From contig NC_052027.1 of the NCBI RefSeq assembly GCF_015832195.1, forward strand, positions 8,118,149 to 8,182,148: a stretch of 64,000 nucleotides of DNA, read 5' to 3'. The notes under the pieces were generated by a model. It worked only from the letters and a program-made list of their open reading frames with translations. It was not told the origin of the DNA and made no database searches. Position 1 is the first letter of the stretch, and the number at the start of each line of letters is the position of its first letter. This DNA comes from Motacilla alba alba (lineage: Eukaryota; Chordata; Aves; Passeriformes; Motacillidae). The position numbers and the translations under genes were made by a program. Positions 13,611 to 28,332 of the stretch are shown piece after piece.

Positions 13611-16600
13611 ACTTTCTAGTTTCAACTTTCAGCCAGAAAACCACTTATTGCTACTATTCCTCTTATGGAGTCATGAACTGATCTCACTTGCAAAAATCCA
13701 AGATGGTTTCAGAAGCAGTGCCAAACTATTTTTTCAATGCTGTGTACCAGACAGTATTGAAGCCATTAAAAAATAAAAAAGGGTGAAACTTGTGTATTTT
13801 GTATATTGACCATAATAAAATCTGTTGCTATCAGGAAAAAGAAAGGAAAAACACTTCAATGTATGAGGATGTGCAGTCACTTAGTGTTCTTGAAAAACAT
13901 TCTCTATATCTTCATTTATCATCATTAGAATGCATTTCCAAAAGAGTGAATTTACCTTTATCAAGTTGGAAAAGGCATTTGCCTTCATGCATCACTAATC
14001 CTTTAGTTTACCCATGTAAACTAAAATGTTTTATTTTGTTATTTGTGATAAATGCACATGTGCATTACTCTTCATAAAAGTCTAAATGACAAAATCTGGA
14101 TGCAGTTTTTAAAACTAAAAATAAAATAAGCAAAATTGAAAGTTTTATGTAAAAAGATTAGGGCCAAAGGAAAAAAATCAAATATTTGACATAGAACACT
14201 AAATACAGTATAACAGTTTGTTCCCTGCACTAGAGATCAGTACAAAATGATGCATTTATAGCGTTCAAATAATTTATACAGTTTAAGACTATATTTTAAG
14301 TAAAATCAGTAACCAGAGCTCCAGCAGGTATAAATAATGTGCTTCCATTTACCTTGTGATATTTTTTGTCATCTGTTAAAATGGCTGTGGAAGAGAAGAG
14401 CTGGTCACAAGTAGAATGTTTTCCAGTGCAGGGCTGGTTGTGTTGGAGATAATCTCCAGAGCTGTACAGCATCTGATGTGTGGCTGCAGACTGGAATTGT
14501 TTAACCTACTAGTTTACCCTAAAATCCATCACAGTAAAGAAATGTGTCTACAAGAATTGAAAACTTGTTCCTCATACTCTGTATGTTAAGTTTGGCGCTG
14601 AGCAGCAGAAGGTGTTTGTGGTTTGCGTGTCAGTCTCTTGTGGGCCTGGCAAGAAGCCACATGCAAGCTGATGCATCCTGAGCCTCAACAGAAGTGATAA
14701 ACAATCAAAATAAACCAAAAAGTGCCTCTGTCTGCACAAGCAGCTGCTTCTTGCAGAAGGCAACTGATGAGTGGTGACATTTCTCCTCGCTGCGTTTTGC
14801 AGCAGTTGCATTGGTTATAACCAGGCACAAGCTGTGATAGGTATCAAGTACATTCCTTGTTTTCATGTCCTGGGGATGCCTGTGGGCAAAAGAGAATATT
14901 TTCTATTTTTGAGTTTGATTGCTCTTTTGCTGCTTTGGGAATATGAATTGCAACTGCAAAATGAGGATGCTGTTAAGATGAGCAGGTACATCTCTGAAAA
15001 AGTGCTGAAAGTTTCAAGTGAGCAGGCTGGGTTCTCTGAATTAGCTGTTGATTTTGGTTGTCTTTTCTGGATAGCTGCAATGGGGTAACCATATTCTCCT
15101 GGGTTTTTTTCATGCCTTTGTAACTAGTTTTCATTGTCTTCCCAGTTTTGTCACCTTTGCTCTTAGTCTATGATTTTTCTAACTCTATGATCCATTCAGT
15201 AAAATTTCTATTTTCCCAGACAGATTTTGATCCCATTTAGAACTTATCTATCTTCTACAGAAAGAAATACCTTTCATTTTCTGTAACATACATGCATATA
15301 ACAAATTGTATGTTTATTTATCTTGTCCTGTAACACTTAGGTGCTCCTGTGACGTTAGAGGCCGGTTGTGCCTGCTCTGCAGTAGGGAACTGCTGCTTCT
15401 GCCTCATGGAACAGTTCTATTGCATTACCTCTTTTCACTGTTGAGACAGGGGTTTGGTTGCTTTTTGGTTATTTTTTTAAATAGCTCCTTTGTTTGACAC
15501 TTCCTGTAGATAGCCAGGTTAATACCTTGTGTTTTTTCTGTGCCTGAGATGCCCATGATTTTCACTCAGGTCAATTAACATACTTGATTTTCCTTAGCTG
15601 GCAACTCCTCTCCTGTTGGCCCCGCTGAAACCCAAGCTTTGAAGAAATGACATGGAGGATACACAGTGCCTGTGGCATCTGGGTCTTTTCAAAGACTGAG
15701 ACTGATACCAGGGAGCAGCAGGTCATCTTCTTCACTTCTCATATTTGTTCCTTTTTCCCCCTCCCTCGGCAATGTTTGCAGTCCATTTTACTCTATTTTT
15801 CTGCCACTTTTCCTTTGTTCTATTTCCTGTAAGGCTGAACCAGCCTGTCCAATAGGTTACAGTAGAGCTTCAGAGTTCCCATTGCATTGCAAAGCTGCTG
15901 TGAGATGAGCTGTGAAAAGCTGCCAGCGTTCCCCTGGCTGCCAAAATGAGTCAGGTAGCTCTGATACTCCATGAATGACTTTCAGAACTGTGACAGGCAA
16001 TGAGGGTTCTTTTTCTGAAAATTAAAAAACTTGGCAACATGATTCCATATTTCAGACCATCCTTGTAATTTTTTCTTGCTTTATAATTAGATATATTTAC
16101 TAATGAACTGTGCTTTCTTTCTACTGGTTCTGTCCTCCAACTAAATCAGCATGGTCTTTATTAGTCTTTACTTTCTTTGAAAGCAGCATCTATATTCTAC
16201 TTTTTCCTTTTTGTTGTGTCACATCTACAAGTACATAAACTTGTCATGCTCCCTAATCAAAAGCAAAATTTAAAACCTTTTCATTTAGTGGAATATATAA
16301 ATTTATTTTTCTCTCTTTTTTAAAAATTCAAAATATATCTATTTCAGGTAATGTGGAAAAATGAAATTCAGGATTAAAAGACAACTTTTCTGGCACAACC
16401 AATTCTTGCATATTTCTGATATGAATTCAAGTTAAATATTGCCCATAAAATTGCTGCCTTGTGTTTCTCTTACAGAGGCATAATAATGATGAAAAAGAGC
16501 TTTCTCTATTTCTATATTACCACTCTAGACTGTTTCACATCTGTGTATTTATAGAGACATACCTGCTGTGCAACAATTATTATTTTCATAAACATGAGAA

Positions 16601-17050
16601 TAAAAAGGAGAGTTTGCCATTATTCTGAATCAGAGATAATGACTGGATGCTTGGCAGCTTTTTTTGAAGTGGCAAATAAAGAAGACAAGGACTGCAGATC
16701 CCTTGGTCAGACTGGCCCCTGCAGGTGTCTGAATGGGAACCTGGGGGTAGGATGTGAAATAAAGATTACATTTAGACTGATGACATGATAATTTCACTTT
16801 TCCACTAGAGCTTGAAATTGCGTCTTTTTATGTTTCTATGATCCATTATTTCTGAACGGAACACATGTCTCGGAGCATCCTGCACTGTTCACAAAGATCT
16901 TGCTGTAGATGTGACATGAATCTGTGCAATCTCTGTGTTTACAGACAAACTATAAAATATTTCTTCCCTTTACTAACTGTGAGCTGTGAGCATGGGAAAA
17001 AAGTGTTCAGGTTTTGAAAGGAACAGCAAATTTTCTGTAATTGAGATTGC

Positions 17051-17082
17051 TAATATAATAATAATAATATAATAATAATGAT
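17051..17082. repeat. (ATA)n microsatellite, interrupted
   Basis: Repeated TAATAATAAT units with one phase break. A simple sequence repeat. Confidence 0.85.
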
Positions 17083-19899
17083 GTAATTTTAAATCATGAT
17101 TCTATATCTTGATGTGATACAAGAAAGAGAAAATTAGAAATATGCTGGAGTAAAGATGTTGCCTATAAGGGACAAGAATGATAACAAGTACAGTGCTGAT
17201 ATAGCTGAGGGACAGAATTGATTTCAGAGCTGTTTGTAAATATGTGGATATATTTTATACTATGGAAAGGCGGAAAATATAAATATTGAGCTGAAAATGA
17301 CAGTCTGAAGAAAAGAAAAATGTTTTGATGACTTTAATATTGGCTGCTGTTAGGAAGTCTAGAAGAAATACAAACACATATGGCTTTATAATAGTAGTGA
17401 GATTTATTTTGTTTCCTGTGTTATATCCTTGCATATGCAGTTCTTCCAGAAAAATAAAAAACCAAAGTGGAAAAAAAGATCGAATACGAGTAATGATTCT
17501 TGAATTTATAGAATAAATTAATTTTGTTTAACTGTTTTCAATTTAGCTGGTTTAAAAAAATTAGAAAATATTTTTCTTTAATACAGCAAAATGAAGTATG
17601 ACTGTAGCCACTTTATTCTTTTATCCTTCCTTATAGTCTATTTTGACCAGTTATTTCATGGTCTGAAAAAGGCATGAAGAAAGGAAGAACAGACAATCCT
17701 GATTGTGGCTGGGTAGATTCCAGTGGTATCAAGGGGATGGAATACATAAAAGGAGTAAGAAGAGATAAAAATGATTGGATATGACATTTAGAAGACTAAA
17801 GAAATACTGGAATAATCAAAAGCAATGTAATGGTTGCAAGAAATGAAGTCTTTCATTAGATCAACTTTTATTACTGGGAAAAGAAAAACATATTTTGAGA
17901 CAGAAGCATGTTTTCAGCTCTTTAGTTGTGGTCCACTTACTCTCACTGTGTCCTGATAGACTGTGCATGCCCTTATTTTTTGCACAGTATTATTCAACTT
18001 TCAGTTTTTTTCAGAATTGTCTTCAGTTTCAGGCTTAGGAAGTATGCTGGTTGGAATAAATATCTCATTACAAGGTGAATTGGCTGCTCAATGCCTGATT
18101 TGGTAGATATTTATTTATTTATTTTTAATCAAATTTGCATGTGATGTTGTAAAGTTCACATGAATGGTTTGAGAAATTTCTTGTCAAATGCAGAAATTTC
18201 TTCTATCATTACAGTGAGACAAGAAGTTTTGTCTTTAGAAGTTTTGTGGCCCACTAACCCTAAATGGTACCAATAATGGAGTTCTAAGCCTCTCCTCTCC
18301 ATGTGAGGTACACTTGTATGAAATGCTGCTGAAACATTATACCTTTAGCCTTAGGCTGTGGCTTCAGTGATTTTAATGCACAGTGTCCCACTGTTTGTAA
18401 AAGATACAAAGTTTACCTTGCTAACAGCAGAATTTATATTATGTATCTCTATTGCACTCAGCAATGAGAAATACCACTTTTGGTTTATGTTTGGGAAATC
18501 ATGCTTGCCAAAGCACAGAATTTCGAATTTGAAATTAGGACGTTTTTTGTTTGACTGCCATGACATCTGTTTCAGCTGCTTCAGTGCACATGGCTCCAGT
18601 TTATTGCACATTCTCTGGAAACAGTTCTAAATTACAGGGCAGGTGTGTGTTTTGAGTATTTTAAGCCCTGTTGTGAGGCATTCCCTGCACACATCTGACA
18701 CTAGAAAATAGGTCATATACAGGTGGCACTGGTATTTTGGATAAAAGATTTAAACCCTTTTTTAATGGAAGATATTTTTGGTGATGCTTAACTAAGACCT
18801 TGTGAGAGGAGACAAGCATTTAAATGAAGTCAACTTTCAGACCTCTGGGATCTGTTACAGCATGAGTTACTCTTAACAGTTAATTAGCTGGGGCTGTTAA
18901 TCAAGTTTAACAGGTGTTGAGTAATGAACCGAGGCAGGGCATCTGCTGTGACCCGCCTCTCACTCTAATCTGCTTAGGGAGCCTAATGCCAGTTGGAGCC
19001 CAGAAAGCTTTGTAGTGACATCCAGCATTGCATTTTCCTGATGCTTCCATCAGTGCTGTGACATCAAAGAATGGTGACTTTGCAACAGAAATACATAAGG
19101 AATCAGTCCAAAATTCCCAAACTGGAAGCTATTAATGAACAGGTTCCTTTTCTTTATTTTGAAAGAATTTCTTTGCTCAAGTTGAATGAGCAGTTGAACT
19201 TTTCTCCATGTTTATATCTGTTTGCCTTCCAAACTGTAATGAAATCCATTTTAGACTGCTGCTTAACTAGGATCATAGAGAGCACTGTTGTCAAAGTGGT
19301 AGGAAATTATAGTTTCAGCATGTCATTTCCAAGACCTCTTTGCAATAAGAACTTCTCAACTTCCTATGATATATTAAGTGATTTTGCATATTTAAGAGAT
19401 CCAAGCTTTGCAATCCATTCTCACTGAGTAGTGGCTTCAACACCTTGATCTTTCTATAAACTCCTACCTTGACCATGAAGCTGCCTGTTTTCCCAGCACT
19501 CTGTCACAAAGGGGGCAGTGGCAGCTTGGAGTGTGAGGCCACACTGGAGCTGGCTGTCAGAATTGATTGTTGGGAGCACCCTCGGGGCTCACTTTGGGTC
19601 AATCAAATTGTTCAGGGAAGGGAATCCAGTGCTGCTGAGTATGTTCTCTGTGGGTTGTGTCAGAATACAGAGTAATTTCCTATGTTTTCATTTTTTTTAA
19701 ATATCACCTTGCCTCAATTTATTTGCTGTACCCTTTACACCTCTTTCCAACTTTTGCCAAAAGCAAAAAGTAACTCAAACTTTAATTTCCTTCCTCTTAC
19801 TAGATTAATCAGAGATGCTTCAAGCAGGAATGAAGGCTGAGTCATGTTGTGAATTTTACAATTCTGTGATTCTAACCAAGTTCTGAGGCTTTCAGATCT

Positions 19900-19922
19900 G
19901 TTTTGCCATTAAATGGCAAAAC
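19900..19922. repeat. 10-bp palindrome around GTTTTGCCAT
   Basis: GTTTTGCCAT (19900-19909) is followed after three bases (TAA) by its exact reverse complement (19913-19922). It may be a dyad protein-binding site or chance. Confidence 0.7.
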
Positions 19923-22592
19923 CTGTGTAATGTATCTGTGGCTATTTTGCTCCAGAGCTCTTTTATAATCTACTTTATTTATGCTGGTCATTTTATATCT
20001 CTGTGATCAAATTCATAGCAATATTTCCAGCTATTCACTTTTTCAGCACAACATGGACTTGTGTATCCAATAATTAGCATAATGCATATAATAAGTGTGT
20101 TTATTGCAAGTGGATAATTCAAAGTTGTAGCCAATGTTCCTGGTAGAAGAAACAGCAAGATTTCTACTGTTGGCAGTGTTTGACATGTGCCTTTTGATTG
20201 TTGTGAGAGATTATGGTGCTCTCATTTATACAGGATTTAAAGTCTGAGATTTTGATTATAGATCCCTAAAATGATCACAGGAATTAGAAAACCCTCTGCA
20301 ATATTTCCTTACATGAAAAGTAAAATTCTGATCCAGTGGGCTTGGCAGGCGGTTCCCACTGAGCTCGGGAGATTTAGGTTATCGCCCAGCAAGTCAGGAA
20401 AAGCTCAGCAGAATTGATATAACATAAAGCAAAAAGTGAGGTGAGAAACAAGCCCAGAATAACTACATGGGAATTCAGAATGAGGGAGATGAAGATATCA
20501 CACAGCTACAGAGAGAGCAGGAGGAAAATTGAACATAATCAGAACTTGTGCTAGGAGGAGAAGGAGGATCCCATAGACTGCGAATTTTAGGTGAGCAGAG
20601 TCTGGAGAAGATCAAGGGAGATCTGAGGAATATGGACCAGTTGGTAACCTGGGGATGGGGAGAAGGCATCCCCAGTGCAGTAATGGAGGAGCAGAGTCAG
20701 AGCCAGGAGGCCAGAGAATCTGTGCCTTGCTGCTCCCTTTTCAGGGACAGACAGGCATGTATTTTTCTCATGTAAATTTTCTTCTAAAAGGTTGTCAGTA
20801 TGGAGTTGTGCTTGGCTATTTAATTAGCTATATCCTTCCTACGTGGGTTTTTTTTTTTTGAATTTAGGATATGGGAGCCATTCCTGTCTATTATGTGCAT
20901 TAAAAAGTATGGTAAAATTCCTTGGGAAAGCTCTTAATATATGTGCAAAGTAGCCATAATCCAAAGTAGCCATATTTCCTACATGGATATTTAATATTTC
21001 GTTTCCCCTATCCTCAAAAGTATGAAAAGTGATCAGCCCCTATTAAAGACTTATCCAATTTTATTTAAAAATTCTGGTTTGTAGCGCTGTGATCTTTAAG
21101 ACCCTCTGGGAAATTGCATGGAGTCTCATGACAAGTGATATTAACCTGTGCCATTATTGCAAGTAACAATTTTAGAGCTTCTGGAGGTGGTTTTCCCTTT
21201 CTCTTATTCATTTTGAGACCTTTTCATCTCTTCTGCATTGGCCTGTGTAAACCTTAGGGAGGATTATGGTTCTGCTTAACTGTTTGCCATCCTAAGCCAT
21301 CTGGATAAAGATGCCTTCCTTTCATTGTGGTAGCAAGACACCTTTAACTTTCAGAAAGAACAAAATTAAATTTTAGTTCTTTGTCTCTCCTCTGGATAAA
21401 AGAAAAAAGAATAGGTGTCAAAACTTGGGACTTCTTCCTTGATGTTAGTTTTGGCAACATATATAGTATTGGCTCTCTAGACTCCTTTCCTGCATTCAAA
21501 ATTAACCTGTCTGTTCCTCTGAGCCTTTAACCTTTGCTCCAAAAGATAAATCACTTCCTGGAAATGTCTGAAAACTGTTTGAATGGCTTTCCCCCCTCAG
21601 CAATGTCTTTTCTACAAATCCTTTTGTTAAGTAAAGTAGGTTTTAGTACTTCATAGGTCTGTGACTCTTTAGCAAGTTTTAAATGATTTTAAGTGATATT
21701 TTCTTTCCGTTTTTAGGTTTTTTGCACTTCGAATTTTTGTTCTTTTCTGAATGCTTTAATAACAGGCAGTATTATATGATTTTTGTCTTTCTGTGAGTGC
21801 ACAGTGAAATTGCTTTTGTAAGTAGTCAGAGTATTCTGTTCATCTCATTTCATACATGAAAACGAATGGTTTCTTTGAAGTTAGATGGTCCTGTGTGTTA
21901 AATCACTGGTAGTCATGCAGGCTCCAGAAAGTAGTTTTTGTTGTTCAGTCCTTGCTGCTGATTAACTGGCAGATAGACTAGAATAGCTGCAGAAGGCAGC
22001 TTAGCTGTGGTGTATCACCTTCAAATTCTTTTTAGGGGCAGAGACAGAGCTTTGCAGACTTTCAGAATTTCTCCAGAAGGACTTTGACTTTACTAATTTG
22101 ACTTTGGTATCTTTCTGAGAAGTATGTAATAGACACAGTAGAAACGTGCATGTGTGGCAGCAGGTTGTCATTCTCTGATCCCAAAATGCACACTGCAGTG
22201 TACATAAGGATAATGTCTTGGTCTATCACTGCCAGGAACAGAAGCTGATGTTCTTTTGTGTTCCCCCTGGATTTCTGCAACATGCATTCTTGATTATTCC
22301 AGTTCTACCAGGGAATCAGAACAATCACAAGAAACTCCATGTCAAAAGTGCTTCTACATAAACTTCAAGATTATTCAAATGATCTTAGAAGTCTTCCACT
22401 ATTTCCACTCTGTTTTGGAGGTGCAGAGCTGCCCAGTATTATTAATGAATCAAAGGAGCAACAAAGTATAAACTAGTATTAGGATAAATTAAAAGTACAA
22501 GTTTATTCATATAAAAGTATAAATTTACAGTTGTTTCATTCAACAGTTGCAACACTATATAACCATGAAATTTGTCTGTATGAATTGATTTT

Positions 22593-22627
22593 CTATCTAT
22601 TTATCTATCTATCTATCTATCTATCTA
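22593..22627. repeat. (TATC)n microsatellite
   Basis: About eight to nine tetranucleotide units, the second interrupted (TATT). It is likely to vary in length between individuals. Confidence 0.95.
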
Positions 22628-23594
22628 CATATGGGTGCAGAGATCAACCGTCCAAGAATCACTTTCTTTTTTCCGACCAGGATCTGTTGCTCAAAATAAT
22701 AAATTTTAGTTTCTAAACTTGTTCTGTTTGAAGATTCAAATTCTTTTTCTAAAGGTTTCTGTGCAAACTGAGACCCAGTCACTTCATTAACTATGGTTGG
22801 CACATGTGCTGATTTGTATGGCCTGATCTAAAACTTCTGCACTGCCTTGATTAGGCTGATACCTGAGTGACAACTGGAAGCAGAGAACACCCCAGGCTTA
22901 GTTGCCAGCAAGTGTTCTGGCTTTTGGTGTAAAGGAGAAAGGTGCAATGGCTGTATCTTGGTTAGGATGCTGCTTCTGAGACTCGGGAAAGGAATCCTCT
23001 TCCATTAAACCAGGGCTGAGTAAAAGGCTCTTGTTTTCTGTCTGTATGTTTGTGTGCCTCTGACAGGTGTCAGCTTCAAAGCCAAGACAAAGACATAAAA
23101 GCATATTTTGGAAAGTCTTTTGGGAGAGCAATTCTCGAAATAAATATTGGATAGGAAAAATAGTTGCAGTGCTTCAGCCAGACGAGAATTCATGGAGCTT
23201 GACAGGGGGAAGTTGGAGGTGGCTCAGTCTGTGTTACTGAGCCTGTTTCAAATCCACTATATTTGGCAGAGAGGCACAGGATGCTGACTGCTGTTGCAGG
23301 AATCAAGAAGCTGCCTCCACTCTTTTACTATTTGCTACTCAGTATGTTGAAGTCACTCATGGTTTTTGGCACTACAGGATTGGTTTCAGAATGGTTTTTG
23401 GGACTGCCTGGAGCTCAGTGTCTGCAGCCTCAGAAGCTCTTTCCTACACAGCTGTATCTGAGTGCAGCCTTTTGCAGTGGTTACTACAATGCCCACAGCA
23501 ACACTGACCCTGCACCACATTCGCCTTATTTGTTCTCAAAAAATGAGTTTATAGGATTCTTACTTGCCTTCCCATTCCACTCCCATGCAACCAC

Positions 23595-23616
23595 CAAATC
23601 ACTTTTAAGTGATTTG
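23595..23616. repeat. 10-bp palindrome CAAATCACTT / AAGTGATTTG
   Basis: The two arms are exact reverse complements separated by TT. The half site AAGTG resembles NK-type homeodomain sites, but no function can be shown. Confidence 0.7.
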
Positions 23617-24840
23617 CTTTTGAAGCCAAGCAGAATCATAAATATTTAAAAATGATATTTTAGTATTTTGAGACCTTGTTCGGGTTATGAGAAGAGCAAG
23701 TGAAATTTGGAATGTAGGAGCTACTGTTAATGACTGCAACAGTAGTGTAGGTTTGTTTGGTTTTTTTTACATGCCAGACTTTGTTTGTTTTAGTGAAGTG
23801 AACCATATTATATTTTCCAACAGGAAGGAAGCTTCCGTGGATCTTGGTTTTTATAATTCTTATAATAGCATCAAACTGAACATTCTTACAGCAGAGACAT
23901 CTGTTTTCACAGTTGCCTTCTGTAGGAAGAGACTTTGTTTTGTTTTGAAATTCATAGTTCATGTATTTTAGCAGATGATCATATTTAAGCCAGATTCTGA
24001 TTGTCATCAGTACAAATTGGGAATTAGCTCAGTGTATTTCACTTCATCTCTCCCAATTTATGTTAGTGTAAAGGAAAACTGAATCTAATGAATTGGCTGT
24101 TCTAGTTCTGTGTTTAATTGTGCCGACAAGTATTATTTTTAGAGAAATGAGACGATGCAATTGCAGATAGCTCAGAAAGCTCCTGTATTCTGGCAGCTTA
24201 TTGCATTTATTTTGCTGTCCAATAGAGTGATTAGAAGACTTCATTTGGGTTTGACAAACAGTATGTGATATTCCAGCCTTCCATATGAAGCTTTGAGCTG
24301 CATGCTGACACATTCTTCCGATCTAAAAAGATTTTGCAAATTTTATTTGAAGGTTTTGTATTTGTTCTCTCAGATGCTCCATTCTCTATAGATTTTATAA
24401 AGCCTTTAGATTTTGGTATTAGGAGGAAAAGGCTCACTTTCCAGCATGTTGCAGCTACTGGAGTACATTTTCTAAAACATGAATATCAGTTGTGCTCCGA
24501 AGGAGCACTGTGTGAACTCTTTCAAATTATACTCCTAAATCTGTGCAAGCAAATGTTCTGATTTTTGGACTTCTTCAAGGCAAATTTGAGAGCCACACTT
24601 GGTTTCAGTGTGTGGAAATTCAACTATAAGCCCAAGTATGTTGGACTCAAATTGGTCTATTTTTCTTCCTGGTTTTATTTAGCTCTTGGAATGGAAATAG
24701 ATGTCCTTAGTAAATCCTGAAGCTTTTATAGCTCTAGTTTTATCTCAGACAAATTATTGGAAAATGCATAATGCCATTGATCTGACTAGAACTAATAGGA
24801 GTTTTAAATAGCAAAGAAAATAAGACCTTTAATGCTGAAA

Positions 24841-24880
24841 ACCTCTTCCTCTCTTTTCTTCCTTCCTTCCTTCCTTCCCC
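24841..24880. repeat. Pyrimidine-rich (CCTT)n microsatellite
   Basis: A CT-rich tract with five CCTT-type units at about 24859-24879, ending in CCCC. It lies directly before the first copy of the ~98-bp repeat pair. Confidence 0.9.
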
Positions 24881-24924
24881 AAAACATCAGCAAAAGGAGC
24901 TAATAAATGCAATTGATTTATTTT

Positions 24925-25021
24925 GAAGTGCTGTCTGTCTTTTTCACTTTTCTTTTGAACAGCAGAGTCTGTGCCAACCCTGGCTCCAGATGTCTGTGAG
25001 ACAAGCTGTAATATGTTTCAG
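24925..25021 (+). repeat. Unidentified dispersed repeat, copy A
   Basis: This 97-base segment aligns over its whole length with 28333-28431 in the same orientation. Both begin GAAG-GCTGTC-GTCT, share an ACTTT block and an AACA block, carry a core CCCTGGCTCCAG-TGTCTGT that matches at 19 of 20 positions, and end GTTTCAG. Overall identity is roughly 70 percent by eye with a few small gaps. I do not recognise the family. It could be an old transposon fragment or a local duplication. The strand given is arbitrary. Confidence 0.6.
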
Positions 25022-28000
25022 AAATCCCTGTTTGATGGCAATTGTCTGGGGAGAGAAATGAAATAAGCTTTGTCTTTGCTACAGTAACACTTGGCTCCTG
25101 AGAACAGCCTCACAAGGAGAGAGGGCATTTCTGATCTAGGATTAAAAAAACTCTGTTTGCAGCTGTTTTGGCACATTTGTAGTAAGCACAAGCAGTGGTG
25201 GTGTTTTCCTGCAGCACATGCAGATTAACATCCTGTAGTTGTACCTTTCTACTGCAACTGCCGGGGCAATATAGCAGAACGCAGTGAGCCATTCTGGAGT
25301 CTGTGGCTTGAGGAACTTTGTCCCAAACCTGTCATGTAAGAGCTGTGATGTTTTGCTCACGCAGAGCAAATATTTTAAGCATGAGCTTTTACTTGGTTGG
25401 CCTTACATTCCTGAGAACTTGGAATACTGCACCCATCTTTCTTGGAGATAGCCTCAAATATTTCATTAGAGCAGAAAAGGCCAGAAGTCAAGGTACTCCC
25501 ATGCTGTGTTTGCTTTTCAGTTCATGTAGCACTTTGCTAGAACCACAGGATTTTCTTTGCCATCACCACTGGTTAGTGGTCAGTTCAAACTCTGCATGTA
25601 CTCTGGTGAGAAAATTCAAGAAATATAATTTCCATGTTGAGAAATTTGGGCAGCATGACTTGTGTGCTTCTCTTGCTGGCAGCATACTTCAAAGCATTTA
25701 AAATGGAAAGAAAATGCAAGGAATTCCACCTGTGCCAAATTTTTAAAGAAAGGACAGTAACAGCAGAAATTATCTAACCTCACCAATCTTGACTTTACAA
25801 AGGGATAATTTATTATTAATGTTTTTTAAGGTTAAACTTGTTCATGTGTGTCAGATATAATCTAACTAATTCCATGTTTCTTGGCTTAGGTGCCACATTT
25901 AATTGCAGTAATTGGAATGGATTTCAGGAAACCATATTCCCAGTGTCAAGTGGGTTACATTTTCTTGTTTGTTAAAAATGAAAAATTCTGGGGGTTGGAT
26001 CTAGCTCTAAGAGAATCAGCTATATTTCTCCTGAAGTGTGAATTCCTTCCCAAGTTGGCTCATTTTATTTGTCCTTTATTCAATTTTCAGTGGAAACATA
26101 GTCAGCTGTAGCCAGAAAAACGAAGCTAAAATTTCCTTAGATTTTATGAATATTTGATAAGATTCTGGAAGGTATGTCTGTGTAGATTTGCTTTGGTGAA
26201 GAGCAGTTACTGAGTACTAAGTCTGCAAATAGGTTGGAAAAGTATGATACCAAGATTTGGTAGACTTGCTTTCCTAAAAGGAGCAGTTTGCTCACTGAGT
26301 GTGGCTTTTCTCATTGGTGTTTTCTGTCTGTGTATTAAGTGGAGATGCTTCATCTTTGTTTATGGAATGCCTAGATAACAATTAGACAGGGATAGGAATG
26401 TAATCATGCTCTACTCCTGAGCTGTGTCATAGGAACAGGACAAGAAAATAAAGTCTTATGTTTGCTACCAGTGTTACTTACTACCCTATTTACCTATTGT
26501 ATGAAAAGCGATTTAAAATAGGCTTCTTTGTTTGTTTGTTTGTTTGTTTTTAATTTCTGTGTAATAGCATTCTTTGCTGGTTTAGAAATGACAGGTTTTG
26601 AACCATATTAGATGCTGGGTCCCAACCTGTGCTCAGTTGAATGCAGTTTGTCAGATAAAAGTTGGCATGAATTTTATACTTAATATAAGAAGAAATGTTC
26701 TCCTTGCTCTTAATGCAAGGCTGATCAAGGAGTCTTGTTTGAGTAGTTACTGCTAATTGGAAACTTCTTCTATTCTACTTGTCTTTATTTGCACTGTAGT
26801 TTTACTCTGTTATCCCCCTTCCAAACTAGATATGAATGTGGATCATCTGACAGCATGGTGAGTTAGGGATGTGTAATTTGGACCACTCTGTACCTTGTTT
26901 CTGCCTCCTCTTCTAAAAGGCTTCCCAAGGATCTTGTTAGAATTTTTCAGTTTAGCCAAGTTAGTGTACGATTACTGTCACCAGTCTGTCCTGGTCTTCT
27001 CTTTACTAAAGGAAGCTTGATGTCCACAATTCTGGATCCTGAGGCCTTGGAGAACCCATTTTCCTGATATTTCTTTTTATTCTCCTCTCTAAATAATGTC
27101 TTGTATTAAATGTAGGGTACAGAGACTAAATGAAAGTGTTGTAAGAGAAAGCTGGCCTGTTACAGCCCCTCATTTCTGCTGGAAGTGAAATACTGCAGAA
27201 TAGACCAAATCAAAGCGTTGGGAGGTGAGATATGGAGAGAAAACATTTCCTGGCTTATAAAATATCAAGGGAAGTAAACAAATGCACTCTATTTTCCTTG
27301 CTATTGAAAGCCAGAATGTCCTTTTTCCATTAGGAGTGTTTTTCTATTCTTTTGGAAATCTCTTTTAATTAAGGCTGTATAATACGTTTCCAAGGATATG
27401 AAAGAAATAATTCACCATGGCTCCAGCAGCCACTATTCCTTCCTGATGAAGAAAAGCAAATATTTCTTATCACTTGGAGAGGCAGCAATGATTAGAAATA
27501 GTCTATAGTCAGGAATCAATTAATCTTTCTCTGGACAGCTTCAAAATATTGTTGGCCATTTTGCTGTGTAATTCTGTGGTGTGATGATACTGCAGCAAGG
27601 TGTTGTGATCCTCGCTGTGCTGGGGCGTTGCTGGCAGTAGCTCTCCAGCACATGAACTTGGCTGAACCCATCTAAAAGTTACTGGGGTGCTGCAGAATGT
27701 TTGCAATATCATCACAGAAGCCACTGTAGTGGATTTGACACCGAGTAAGGGCATCCAAACAGGACCAGAATTACTCTGAGCTCCCCAGCTCATAAAGCTG
27801 CCTGCCAGCCTGGAGGTGTTGTCAGGGCGCTTTTATCCAGAATGAACACAGTCCTCTTTCTGCAGTGTCAGGTGGACAAAGAGGAATGTTTTATTAGTTT
27901 CCCGTACTAACACAGAACTTGCTCAGAGTAATTCTTGGTTGTCCCAAAAAGAGCAGGAGGTGAAGAGGGATCACTGACCACTGTGCCAGTGACCCTGGAA

Positions 28001-28332
28001 CTGAAGAAGAATCTCGTGTGTGCCCCTCAGAAGTACAGCAGGGTTTGAGCTCCTGCCCATGCTGCTCCAGGACCTGTTAATGCCTGCTCAGGCACAGTTT
28101 CCCCCTTCCCTCACCTTCACAACCTGACCTGAATTCCTCTGTCTGCTTTTTGGTGATTAGCTTAGTCTCCTTCACAATGTAAGTTCATCATAGGGAAAAG
28201 CTGCCCGAGAAGAGGGAAGGTGAGCTGCTAAATATGACAGTGCTAGAAAGTAAAAAAAGAGAATCTTTCTGCATTGCAAAAGGTGACGTCCTTGTAAAAG
28301 GCTTCAGTCTGCTTTTTGTTCAACATTTTGCT
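25022..28332. other. Gene-free stretch between the two repeat copies
   Basis: No gene is recognised. The frame 25318-25701 (127 codons) and the minus-strand frame 27509-27793 have no recognisable domain. A GTTT microsatellite is listed separately. The rest is unique-looking. Confidence 0.7.
26526..26551. repeat. (GTTT)n microsatellite
   Basis: Six consecutive TTTG/GTTT units ending in a short T run. Confidence 0.9.

Larger units (their letters stand above)
13612..24840. other. Gene-free AT-rich stretch
   Basis: No gene is recognised. Frames such as 14771-15088, 18358-18630 and 19071-19427 are typical of chance openings, and the 18351-18630 region is open on both strands. It contains an ATA-rich microsatellite at 17051-17082, a TTTA run near 18110-18124, two palindromes, and the TATC microsatellite, all listed separately. 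The block 18830-19040 is less repetitive and mixed in composition and might be a conserved non-coding element, but this is inference only. Confidence 0.7.

Noticed and set aside
20340..20400. Possible tRNA-like segment
   Set aside because: No proper A-box and B-box pair and no four-arm fold; the resemblance is superficial.
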